A stretch of 64,000 bases of DNA, taken from Pseudarthrobacter siccitolerans (GTDB lineage Bacteria > Actinomycetota > Actinomycetes > Actinomycetales > Micrococcaceae). The stretch spans positions 124,001 through 188,000 of the forward strand of contig NZ_CAQI01000046.1 of NCBI RefSeq assembly GCF_001046895.1, written 5' to 3'. Below the pieces are notes generated by a model. That model saw nothing but the letters and a program-made list of their open reading frames with translations, was not told where the DNA came from and searched no databases. Shown piece after piece: positions 31,101 to 37,186 of this stretch (position 1 is the stretch's first letter; each line of letters begins with the position of its first letter). The position numbers and the translations under genes were made by a program.

Positions 31101-31292
31101 CTTCGACACCACCCACACGCCACCATCATTCAAATCCACCTCAGTGGTCTTAAACCCCGGATACAACACAGCACCCGTCACCACCACAGCAACAGCAGCA
31201 CCAAACGCAGTACCACTGAGCAGCCGTCGCGGACGGAAGCGTCCTTCCGCGGTTCCCGGCCCTTTTGAGCGCGCAGGTCTGCGAAGTTTCAC
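25128..31292 (-). CDS. Giant surface protein 2: paralogue of giant protein 1
   Basis: 2054 aa with the same plan as its neighbour: basic N-terminus (MKLRRPARSKG), transmembrane helix near residues 27-51, propeller-like domain, 11 Ig/cadherin-like repeats, FN3-like units and a Cys-containing tail. Propeller-like residues are nearly identical to giant protein 1 (one substitution); beyond NWDDVIPP the two differ at many positions in every repeat, yet repeat order and number match one to one. The tail is distinct (RSCTDLPGPTSYDP and PLCTFPTG). Start is GTG at 31292, with GGGGGAAA upstream resembling the leader of the other copy. It is the first gene of the long minus-strand run. An older tandem duplication followed by recent gene conversion of the 5' part is the simplest history. 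Confidence 0.88.
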   Translation of the reverse strand: MKLRRPARSKGPGTAEGRFRPRRLLSGTAFGAAVAVVVTGAVLYPGFKTTEVDLNDGGVWVVSKSKNAVGRLNYPSRVLDGAVTPASTTFDVLQDAGEVFVDDESGSTLNQVSPANMRLGGDKRLPGAADVSFGSSVISVTDAASGKVWAVSPSTVNGFDEEATEPVLVGSEGSVSAVGADDRIYTADPKSGVVTVTGVDANGEVTFSDAETWGELKGSGDLQITVVGDRPVLLDAAAGELFLPGGKRLQLENARDARLQQTGPGSDFVAISTPKALLKQPLDGGTAKAVAFGGEGVPAAPVQLGGCVHAAWSGANKYVRDCTNDADDKNVEVPKASASPSYVFRVNRDLVVLNDVNSGNVWLVNQNMQLVNNWDDVIPPQQTSDDADKDSADEVQQTVLPDRTKPNSAPVAKPDTFGVRAGKTTILPVLDNDSDPDGDILTVRTPEPLQSGLLSPIYGATGFQVSIGADKTGSEAFKYTVDDGRGLSGSADVTLNIVPPGENSAPRQKPNRNTTLVVQAGKVVSQNILPDWIDPDGDDLFVVGAASSDPRDQVKIRPDGLLSFQDSGSDPGRKTVTVTVSDGRSTTEGKVTVDVQPAGALPPIANADHVVAVAGVDTVIAPLKNDSDPQGGALRLAQITPDGNSTAVMGADQQTFTFNATAPGAHYITYLVTNGPASAQQLVRVDVVPGGGDAAPVAVRDTALLPSGGSVLVDVLGNDSDPSGGVLVVQSVTAADGLPLSVAVLDHSVVRITDLRAQGQLSVKYTISNGKSSATGEISVLVVPAPAKLQAPQAKPDEATVRTGDVVTIPVLENDTDPNGGKLTLEPVLAQTPDPADGRIFTSGNSVRFIAADVPKTVYAIYKVTNESGQSDSQQVTIRIRARDDQLNTRPEPRNLTARVVAGMTVRIPVPLDGVDTDGDSVQLTGVDKAPAMGTAVVKDGYLEFTAAGNAAGTDTFTYRVRDRIGAENTGTVIVGIAPQETNNQKPIAIDDAVDVRPGRKIAVDALTNDSDPDGDPVSLVSNGFEARPELSVEAAEGGKVLLTAPAAAGNESVSYKIQDDKKAQAGAVIRVRVSPDAALKIPLAKDDVVTQAETLGKSAVDVPVLKNDADPDGVASELKIGLPDGNPNARATGDGTVQVTLAPEDQLVPYTVTDVDGQSATAVIWVPGQGEQHPTLARTDVVEVMAGKELTLNLADYVRVREGRTPLITQVDKVRVQGAEPDDVVAGNGGALRYAALQDYVGPGSVTFEVTDGTGPDDPAGLKSTLSIITKVIPDPNANHAPTFSGATLDVPKGESATLELGNLAKDVDSGDQEKLTFELDGSLPEGFTASVDKSTLKVTPESARDAGWKGSIPLKVTDGRSEPVRATVTATVVASNRPLPVANEDVVDKANAGSTETVNVLGNDFNPFPETPLRITSATVETGSAAGQPAVAGDSITVTPASGFKGVMVVRYTIMDKTEDISRQTDGRIRITVRDRPDAPSAPTATDVRSRTAVLKWTPPSDNGAAITKYTVRSGNGFTQDCPTTTCTLTGLTNDVKYVFTVTATNEVRESDPSPVSNEIRPDEKPSPPDAPTVKAGDKNMEISWAPAKTEGSAVKTYNLEISPPPANGIAVKNGVTGLSYSWPALTNGVRYKVRAQAVNELGPSDWGQYSAEDNPAGVPAAPAAPTSSVASSVGTSNQLKVDWNEPNTNGDAIRNYYVTMSGGGGAAQTQVVAGTVRTANFTANNSEASYTFTVQAENKAGKGAVSAASAPRRATGKLAQVSGVSATEADTGGAGRSVTINFRELTAAERNGSSYAEVSYTYRASTGQTGPIKPGQTVGGFTNGTSTSITVVANSAVAPSSDASAPATVNPYGWPGTPSASGTDGAENQKNLTLSWSSPPAGSWDIAYTQIRIDGGGWERVAASGSRTINTGGFSERHYIEVQGVNSRGTGGPLASASAQSGAQKTSWATRLNTGMDRSCTDLPGPTSYDPVAHTCDGKGGYDRPWMSHMDSFTIMCWKPHGTTYSGDGQWYYIMRGSPNATRWIDSRHTTIGTPAQSGVPLCTFPTGATP
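30154..31217 (-). repeat. 1.06 kb near-identical block, copy 2 (N-terminal domain of giant protein 2)
   Basis: Partner of 23855-24918. Both copies are in direct orientation 6.3 kb apart, so recombination between them would delete one giant gene and leave a single hybrid. Confidence 0.95.
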
Positions 31293-31354
31293 GATGTTGT
31301 TTCCCCCAGTAAGGCAGCGGCATAGCCGGTTTCCGGCATGCGGTGGCCGGGTGT

Positions 31355-31395
31355 CTTCCGACTATATCGGAATTCACCATCAAATGGATAAAGTC
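31355..31395 (-). promoter_or_regulatory. Candidate promoter of the giant-protein/FHA-EccC operon
   Basis: Read on the minus strand, a TATAGT -10 element lies at 31366-31361 within an AT-rich patch that stands out from the surrounding GC-rich DNA. A start about 7 nt downstream would give a ~60-nt leader before the GTG at 31292. No convincing -35 at 17 nt spacing is visible, so this may need an activator or alternative sigma factor. Confidence 0.35.
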
Positions 31396-31421
31396 AGTGC
31401 GGACGGTTTACAGCCCGCCGG

Positions 31422-32555
31422 TCAGTCCAGGACAAGCCCCTTGCCCAGGCCGCGCGTGAGGCGCACAGGCCGGATCTCGCCGAAGCCGCGGACATTTTCG
31501 GGCGGCTGGGGCATCAGAACAAAACGTTCATCGTGCTCCAGTGCCGACGCTGTCATGGAGTCCACCAGCACGGTTCCCGGATCCGCGAGCGACGTCAGCC
31601 GCGCGGCAAGGTTAACCGTAGGCCCGTAAATATCGCCGAGCCGGGACAGGATCCTGCCCCACACCATGGCCACCCGGGCTTCGGGCAGGATCTCGTCTTC
31701 GGTGAAGGCGTGCGCCAGTGCCAGCGAAATTTCCGCTCCCGCGGCGGGTGTTTCGGCAATGTAGAGGACTTCGTCGCCCACCGTCTTGACCAGCCGGCCG
31801 CCGCCCACGGAAATGATCTCCGCGCACTTGTTCTCGAAGCGCTGCACCAGGCGGGCCAGCGTTTTTTCGTTCATCCGCCGGGACAGGCTGGTGTAGGAGA
31901 CCAGGTCCGCGAAGCCGACGGCGCGCGCCAGCGGCAGCGGGGCGTCATCCTCGTCGCCGTCGCGGCCTTCTTCACTTGCCTGCAAACCGGCCTCGGCGCG
32001 GACCGCCAGCCGCTGGACGCCGGCGTTGAGCTGGCGCCGCCAGGAGTAGACCAGGACTTCCTCCAGTGCGTCCACCAGGGCGGGGAGTTCGTTCACCAGG
32101 CGCTTGCGGGCCAGGGCGTCGCTGACGCCCTGCTCGTGCACCATATCCTCCACCAGCGCCTCGATCTGCCAGACCACCATGCGGTCCGTCATCTGCCCGA
32201 TGGAACGCGTGACGGAGATGGCCGCTTCCTCGGTCAGCTTGCCGGATCGGACCAGGTCCACCACGGTGGAAAGGGCGGCCTGGTCGCGTTCGGTGAAGGC
32301 AAGATCCTCATCCCCGAAGTTGGGAAAGCCCAGCGCGCGCCACAGTTTGCGTGCAGAGAGCAGGGACAGCCCTGCGCCGGCAGCAACTTCACGACGGCGG
32401 AGCTTGCGTTCCCCGCCCAGGAGCCTGGCCTCAAGGGCTTTCATGGCGAGCCGCTCGGCGGACATGGTGCCGGTGGGAGGATGGGCGTCTGCCCCGGGAG
32501 CGGGCGCGACGGATCCGACGCGTTCCTGCTGGTCCTCATCGTTCATCCCGTCCAC
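31422..32555 (-). CDS. Class III adenylate/guanylate cyclase with N-terminal regulatory domain
   Basis: 377 aa, soluble. Residues ~45-130 resemble a MerR-like helix-turn-helix/regulatory region (REVAAGAGLSLLSARKLWRAL). The catalytic domain starts near 205: metal Asp in VGFADLVSYTSLS (217), substrate Lys in LVKTVGDE (257), second metal Asp (261), Asp in GDIYGPTVN (308), and transition-state Asn 315 and Arg 319. All catalytic residues are therefore present, predicting an active homodimeric cyclase; Lys-Asp at the purine positions favours ATP. The layout resembles mycobacterial Rv1264/Rv2212-type enzymes. Its 5' end overlaps the PH-domain gene by 20 nt (or 11 nt if an internal ATG is used). It ends 130 nt before the giant-protein operon and could be cotranscribed with it. 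Confidence 0.92.
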   Translation of the reverse strand: MDGMNDEDQQERVGSVAPAPGADAHPPTGTMSAERLAMKALEARLLGGERKLRRREVAAGAGLSLLSARKLWRALGFPNFGDEDLAFTERDQAALSTVVDLVRSGKLTEEAAISVTRSIGQMTDRMVVWQIEALVEDMVHEQGVSDALARKRLVNELPALVDALEEVLVYSWRRQLNAGVQRLAVRAEAGLQASEEGRDGDEDDAPLPLARAVGFADLVSYTSLSRRMNEKTLARLVQRFENKCAEIISVGGGRLVKTVGDEVLYIAETPAAGAEISLALAHAFTEDEILPEARVAMVWGRILSRLGDIYGPTVNLAARLTSLADPGTVLVDSMTASALEHDERFVLMPQPPENVRGFGEIRPVRLTRGLGKGLVLD

Positions 32556-33135
32556 CTTCTCTCATTTCCCACGGCAAAGCTTCGGCGGGGTAATCCGCTG
32601 GCCCGCCCGGCTGGACATCCTGCCCTTCCGGCAGGTCTTCAATGGCGTCCAGGATGAAGTCCCGAAACCTGGCCACCTCCGGCACGTCCGGGAACGTCAC
32701 CGCTGACTGATACCCGGTTTCCAAGGATATATTCCCGGAGCGGAAGAGGCGCTGCAGGACCGATTCATGGACGGTGAGGTTGCGCACCGACGCCAGGTTC
32801 ACCTGCTGGTCACGCCGCTTCCATATCCCGGACCTGGCCACGAGCCTGCTGCTGGTAAGGGTGTACCGGGTGCTGTGCCACCGCAACAGCCGGGGCAGGC
32901 AGAAGCCCAGCCATACAGCGGCGGCGGCAAGGATGCAGCCGCCCACCAGCCACGGAGTCCAGCGGCCTGAGAGCGCGGGCACTGCCCGCGCGGCCCCGCC
33001 GCGGATGAGCCAGGCGGAACAATAGGCTGCGAGCGCCGGCGCGAGAATAAAGGCAGCCACGGCGCCGGCAAGCTGCCGCGGCTGCGGGCGGGTGGCCACA
33101 ATGACCTGCTCGCCCGGCTGGAGGTCTCTACGCAT
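32536..33135 (-). CDS. PH domain (bPH_2/DUF304) membrane protein
   Basis: 199 aa. Two transmembrane helices (LAGAVAAFILAPALAAYCSAW and WTPWLVGGCILAAAAVWLGF), interrupted by a polar loop, precede a bacterial PH-like domain (YTLTSSRLVARSGIWKRRDQQVNL with NLTVHESVLQRLF). The ATG at 33135 (MRRDLQPGEQ) overlaps the birA stop by 8 nt; an in-frame extension further upstream would run into birA in another frame and looks spurious. This family commonly sits next to birA and the acyl-CoA carboxylase genes in actinobacteria. Function is unknown. Confidence 0.88.
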   Translation of the reverse strand: MRRDLQPGEQVIVATRPQPRQLAGAVAAFILAPALAAYCSAWLIRGGAARAVPALSGRWTPWLVGGCILAAAAVWLGFCLPRLLRWHSTRYTLTSSRLVARSGIWKRRDQQVNLASVRNLTVHESVLQRLFRSGNISLETGYQSAVTFPDVPEVARFRDFILDAIEDLPEGQDVQPGGPADYPAEALPWEMREGGRDER

Positions 33136-34036
33136 AACCGCCTTGGCCGGAAGCGTCCGGGGAAGTCCACGGCCGCAGATGCACCACGTCGCCGGCGGTG
33201 ACCACATGTTCGCGGGAGTCGCGGTCCACCACCAGCAGGGAACCGTATTCGTCAAGCCGCGAAGCATGGCCGATGATCTCATGGTCCCCCGGCAGCTGCG
33301 CCCGGACCTGTTTGCCCAGGGTGACCATGACGGCCTCTACCCGCTTATGCAGGGACGGCCCGCCCGCCATCCCTGCCGCCGGGTCGCCGTCGGCATTGCA
33401 GAAGCTGCGGTAGAGCACGGAGAAGTTTGACAGGTAGCTTTTCAGGAGCACTGTCCTGTCGGCCGTTTTGGCCCCTTCCAGCACCACCGAGGTGGCGGTG
33501 GGAACAGGCAGTTCAATGGCGGTAAGCGTCACGTTGAGTCCGGTGCCCAGGACCACCGGCGGCACTGAGCCGTCCACCATGGGGCCCAGCTGGGCCAAAA
33601 TGCCGGCGATCTTCTTCCCGCGGACCAGGACATCGTTGGGCCATTTGAGTTCGGCGGGGATACCGGCGGTTTCGAGGAGGGTTTCGCGCAGCGCCAGGGC
33701 TGCGATCAGGGACAACCAGGAGTAGCTTTGCGTGGGCAGCGGCCGGCCTTCGGCATTGGCGGGGCGCAGCACAACGGACACTGAGATGGAGCTCAGCGGC
33801 GGGGCTTCCCAGTGCCTGTCCAGCCGTCCCCGCGCAGCTGTCTGGTACTCGGCGGTGAGCACAGACAGGTCCGGCCAGGCCGCTGGCTCCACGCTGACGG
33901 ACCGGAGGAGGTCGGCATTGGTGGATCCGGTGGAGTCCACCACGTCAAGCCGCGGGATGCCGGTGGCGGACAGGAAACGCTCGTCCGCCAGCTCCCTCCG
34001 GCTCAGGGGCGTACCGGGGGTGTGTGCGTCATCCAT
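33128..34036 (-). CDS. birA: Biotin--[acetyl-CoA-carboxylase] ligase
   Basis: 302 aa. Activates biotin with ATP and attaches it to the carrier Lys of carboxylases such as the alpha subunit at 45420. Key motifs: DSTGSTNADLLR, the biotin-binding segment TAARGRLDRHW, and LKWPNDVLVRGKKIAGIL with the catalytic Lys. The C-terminal SH3-like domain is present (SRLDEYGSLLVVD). There is no N-terminal helix-turn-helix, so it is a ligase only, not a repressor. It is divergent from accD across the SDR gene, the classical actinobacterial arrangement. Confidence 0.94.
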   Translation of the reverse strand: MDDAHTPGTPLSRRELADERFLSATGIPRLDVVDSTGSTNADLLRSVSVEPAAWPDLSVLTAEYQTAARGRLDRHWEAPPLSSISVSVVLRPANAEGRPLPTQSYSWLSLIAALALRETLLETAGIPAELKWPNDVLVRGKKIAGILAQLGPMVDGSVPPVVLGTGLNVTLTAIELPVPTATSVVLEGAKTADRTVLLKSYLSNFSVLYRSFCNADGDPAAGMAGGPSLHKRVEAVMVTLGKQVRAQLPGDHEIIGHASRLDEYGSLLVVDRDSREHVVTAGDVVHLRPWTSPDASGQGGYA

Positions 34037-34086
34037 AGCTAAATCCTACAGAGCCAACCCGCCCCGGTCCGTGCCCGCTCCCGCCC

Positions 34087-34974
34087 CTACAGGAAGATGT
34101 CCGCTACAAGCCGGTCCTCCGGTGCCCCCAGGCTGTAGGGACGGAAGTCCGCTACCCCCGCCGCTGCCAGGACTTCTTCGTCCGTGTAGAAATTTCCGCT
34201 GGCCGCACCGCCGGCCGCAAGGTTGGCGCCGGTCAGGACGGCGTGGGCGGCATCAGCCATGATCTGCGGCCCGCGTGCCGCCTGCACTATCTGCTCGCCG
34301 TGGGGCATGTTCCGGATTGCTGCGGTGTCGATCAGGGTGCAGGGCCACAGGGAGTTGACCCGGATCCCGTCCGCCTTCAGCTCTTCGGCAAGCCCCAGCG
34401 TGGTCAGGCTCATTCCGTATTTGGCCATGGTGTAGGCCAGGTGCCTGCCGGCCCAGTGCGGGTCCAGGTTCAGCGGCGGTGAGAGGGTCAGGATCTGCCC
34501 GGACGCGGAGGCTCGCAGGGCGGGCAGTGCCAGCTTGGACAGCAGGAACGTCCCCCGAACGTTGATGTCCTGCATGAGGTCGTACTTTTTCATGTCCACC
34601 GCGTCCGTACGGGACAGATCGATGGCGGAGGCGTTGTTGATGACGACGTCGATGCCGCCAAAGCGGTCCACGGCGGCCGAGACGGCGCGCGCCACGTCGT
34701 CGTCGTTCCGCACGTCACCCACCAGGGGAAGCGCCTGGCCGCCGGCGGCCACCAGCTGCTCTGCGGCCGTGTACACGGTGCCGGCAAGTTTGGGGTGCGG
34801 CTCGCCGGTCTTGGCCATCAGCACGATATTGGCGCCGTCCTGAGCGGCGCGCATCGCGATGGAGAGCCCGATTCCGCGGCTTCCGCCGGAGATCAAGAGG
34901 GTGTGCCCCCGCAGGGAACCCGAGGCCTGGTAGGGACTTGCCGGAGAGTCCAAAGCGTCGTTGCTCAAAGTCAT
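34087..34974 (-). CDS. SDR-family oxidoreductase (HSDL2-like)
   Basis: 295 aa. Rossmann motif SGGSRGIG (about 30-37), NNASA, and the active-site region with YTMAK (Tyr and Lys kept). The Ser position falls in LTLSPPLNLDPHW, as in hydroxysteroid dehydrogenase-like 2 proteins, some of which act in fatty-acid metabolism. Substrate unknown. It is divergent from accD, with a palindromic site 23-38 nt upstream of its ATG. Confidence 0.9.
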   Translation of the reverse strand: MTLSNDALDSPASPYQASGSLRGHTLLISGGSRGIGLSIAMRAAQDGANIVLMAKTGEPHPKLAGTVYTAAEQLVAAGGQALPLVGDVRNDDDVARAVSAAVDRFGGIDVVINNASAIDLSRTDAVDMKKYDLMQDINVRGTFLLSKLALPALRASASGQILTLSPPLNLDPHWAGRHLAYTMAKYGMSLTTLGLAEELKADGIRVNSLWPCTLIDTAAIRNMPHGEQIVQAARGPQIMADAAHAVLTGANLAAGGAASGNFYTDEEVLAAAGVADFRPYSLGAPEDRLVADIFL

Positions 34975-34996
34975 GGAGCCACTCTAACCCAATTAT

Positions 34997-35012
34997 GTTA
35001 CCGGTGAGTAAC
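34997..35012. promoter_or_regulatory. GTTAC-N6-GTAAC palindrome upstream of the SDR gene
   Basis: GTTAC (34997-35001) and GTAAC (35008-35012) form a perfect inverted repeat near the SDR start. Size and position suit a TetR-type operator. The binding protein is unknown; the TetR gene at 41406 has a different candidate site. Confidence 0.45.
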
Positions 35013-35043
35013 TTATTGCAGCGTGCTGCGGCACGGCAGAAAA

Positions 35044-35060
35044 TTGTAGGTTTTCTACAG
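35044..35060. promoter_or_regulatory. TTGTAG-N5-CTACAG palindrome upstream of accD
   Basis: TTGTAG (35044-35049) and CTACAG (35055-35060), 135 nt before the accD start. The same arrangement, TTGTAG-N5-CTACAA, occurs upstream of the carboxylase alpha subunit at 45312. A TAGACT -10-like element follows at 35083-35088. Confidence 0.6.
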
Positions 35061-35195
35061 CAGCCGGCGCCAGAAGCGTCACTAGACTAGCCAGCAGGGT
35101 TCGTTTTTTGTGTGGATGCTACTTAACTCCCGCAACAGACCAGCCAGCAACAAAAGCGCCACTGGACCAATCTGCTACAGAGCCGGAGATATTTG

Positions 35196-36779
35196 ATGAG
35201 CCACGATCTGACAACGACAGCGGGAAAGATCGCCGATTTCCGCGACCGCCAGGCCCGTGCCGAACAGCCCTCCGGCCCCGAAGCGATTGAAAAGCAGCAC
35301 GCCCGCGGCAAGAACACCGCACGCGAGCGCATCAGCCTCCTGCTCGACGAAGACTCCTTTGTTGAGTTCGACGCCCTGGCCGTCCACCGCTCCACCGCAT
35401 TCGGCATGGAGAAGAAGAAACCGCTGGGTGATGGCCTGGTTTCCGGTTACGGCACCGTGGACGGCCGCCCCGTCGCCGTCTACAGCCAGGACTTCTCCGT
35501 CTACGGCGGCTCTTTGAGCCAGGTCAACGGCGAGAAGATCGTCAAGGTCCAGGAGTTCGCGCTCCGCAACGGCTGCCCGGTGGTGGGCATCCTGGACGGC
35601 GGCGGCGCACGCATCCAGGAGGGCGTCGCCTCGCTGGCGATGTTCGCCGACATCTTCCGCAACAACGTCCACGCCTCAGGCGTGGTCCCGCAGATTTCCC
35701 TGATCATGGGCCCCTCCGCCGGCGGCGCCGCCTACTCCCCCGCCCTCACCGACTACGTGGTGATGGTGGACAAGACCTCGCACATGTTCATCACCGGCCC
35801 GGACGTCATCAAGACGGTCACGGGCGAGGACGTGGACATGGAGACGCTCGGCGGGGCCCGCCAGCACAACGCCACCACCGGAACGTCCACCTACCTGGCC
35901 GCGGACGAAGCCGACGCCATCGAGTTCGTCCGCGAACTGCTGGACTTCCTGCCGTCAAACAACCTTTCCGAGGCACCTGTCTTGGAGCACCAGCAGGAGC
36001 TGGAGATCGACGACGACGATCTCGCCCTGGACACGCTCATCCCCGATTCGGCCAACCAGCCCTACGACATGCGCAGCGTAGTTGAGCAGATCGTGGACGA
36101 CGGCCACTTCCTGGAAATGCAGGCCCTGTACGCCCCCAACGTGATGATCGGCTACGGCCGGGTGGAGGGCCACACCGTGGGCATCGTGGCCAACCAGCCC
36201 CTGCAGTTCGCCGGGACGCTGGATATCGCCGCTTCGGAGAAGGCTGCCCGCTTTGTCCGCCACTGCGACGCCTTCAACATCCCCATCATCACCCTGGTGG
36301 ACGTCCCCGGCTTCCTGCCCGGCAAGGACCAGGAGTTCCAGGGCATCATCCGCCGCGGCGCCAAACTCCTGTACGCCTACGCCGAAGCCACCGTACCCAA
36401 GCTCACCGTGATCACCCGCAAGGCTTACGGCGGCGCCTACATCGTGATGGGTTCCAAAAAACTGGGCGCTGACCTGAACCTCGCCTGGCCCACCGCACAG
36501 ATCGGCGTGATGGGTGCCCAGGGCGCCGTCAATATCCTCTACCGCCGCGACCTGGCGGCAGTGGCCGAGGCCGGCGGAGACGTCGAGGCCCGCCGCGCCG
36601 AGGTCATCCGCCAGTACGAGGAAGAGCTGCTGAACCCGTACCAGGCAGCCCAGCTTGGCTATGTCGATGCCGTCATCGCCCCCTCCGAAACCCGGACCCA
36701 GATCATCAAGGGCCTGCGCGCGCTCCGCGACAAACGCGCCAGCCTGCCCACCAAGAAGCACGGGAACATCCCGCTGTGA
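35196..36779 (+). CDS. accD: Acyl-CoA carboxylase beta subunit (carboxyltransferase, AccD/PccB type)
   Basis: 527 aa. Transfers CO2 from carboxybiotin to acetyl- or propionyl-CoA, forming malonyl- or methylmalonyl-CoA. Both carboxyltransferase halves are present: the first with GGGARIQEG and [20 protein letters not shown], the second with [26 protein letters not shown] and [14 protein letters not shown]. The ATG at 35196 follows GGAG by 8 nt; a TTG one codon upstream is less likely. The stop overlaps the epsilon gene's GTG (GTGA). Substrate preference cannot be read by eye; position beside birA and the epsilon gene matches the AccD5-type complex. Confidence 0.95.
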   Translation: MSHDLTTTAGKIADFRDRQARAEQPSGPEAIEKQHARGKNTARERISLLLDEDSFVEFDALAVHRSTAFGMEKKKPLGDGLVSGYGTVDGRPVAVYSQDFSVYGGSLSQVNGEKIVKVQEFALRNGCPVVGILDGGGARIQEGVASLAMFADIFRNNVHASGVVPQISLIMGPSAGGAAYSPALTDYVVMVDKTSHMFITGPDVIKTVTGEDVDMETLGGARQHNATTGTSTYLAADEADAIEFVRELLDFLPSNNLSEAPVLEHQQELEIDDDDLALDTLIPDSANQPYDMRSVVEQIVDDGHFLEMQALYAPNVMIGYGRVEGHTVGIVANQPLQFAGTLDIAASEKAARFVRHCDAFNIPIITLVDVPGFLPGKDQEFQGIIRRGAKLLYAYAEATVPKLTVITRKAYGGAYIVMGSKKLGADLNLAWPTAQIGVMGAQGAVNILYRRDLAAVAEAGGDVEARRAEVIRQYEEELLNPYQAAQLGYVDAVIAPSETRTQIIKGLRALRDKRASLPTKKHGNIPL

Positions 36780-37015
36780 TCCCCGAAGATCCGATGGTTG
36801 AGGCTGCCGGGACACCCGGCGCACCGCTGCTGTCTGTCGTTAAGGGCCAGCCGACGGCCGAGGAACTGGCCGCACTGACCGCCGTCGTCCTTTCCCTGGG
36901 CGGCGGCGAAGCGGAGCCCGAAAACAAGCCGTCCGTCCGGCACTGGGTGCGCCGCCAGCAGCTTCGGCTCGCCCCCACGCCCGGTCCAGGGGCCTGGAAG
37001 CGAAGCCGCGGCTGA
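36776..37015 (+). CDS. accE: Acyl-CoA carboxylase epsilon subunit
   Basis: 79 aa, too small to call without context. It starts with GTG overlapping the accD stop as GTGA. The sequence [22 protein letters not shown] followed by a basic, Trp-containing tail is the recognisable core of actinobacterial AccE/PccE, which stabilises the alpha-beta holoenzyme. Downstream is a 55-bp tandem repeat. Confidence 0.85.
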   Translation: MIPEDPMVEAAGTPGAPLLSVVKGQPTAEELAALTAVVLSLGGGEAEPENKPSVRHWVRRQQLRLAPTPGPGAWKRSRG

Positions 37016-37033
37016 TCCTCCCCGTCGGCTCCC

Positions 37034-37141
37034 AAATCTCGCTTCGCTCGACTTGGGCCCCTCGCCGACGTGGGCCCACCCGCCGCCTAAATCTCGCTTC
37101 GCTCGACTTGGGCCCCTCGCCGACGTGGGCCCACCCGCCGC
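37034..37141. repeat. Two tandem copies of a 53-bp sequence (period 55)
   Basis: 37034-37086 and 37089-37141 are identical, both starting AAATCTCGCTTCGCTCGACT and ending CCCACCCGCCGC, separated by CT. It sits exactly after accE, where the standard carboxylase gene order is interrupted. It does not encode a plausible protein. Its nature (dispersed extragenic element or transcription stop) is not known to me. Confidence 0.9.
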
Positions 37142-37186
37142 ACCAGCCTCCTTCCGGAACGCTGGGGGCACGGTTAGTGTCGTGGG

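Noticed and set aside
18874..31292. Classical bacterial adhesin anchored by sortase
   Set aside because: No LPXTG-like motif or C-terminal hydrophobic tail in either giant protein; anchoring is N-terminal.
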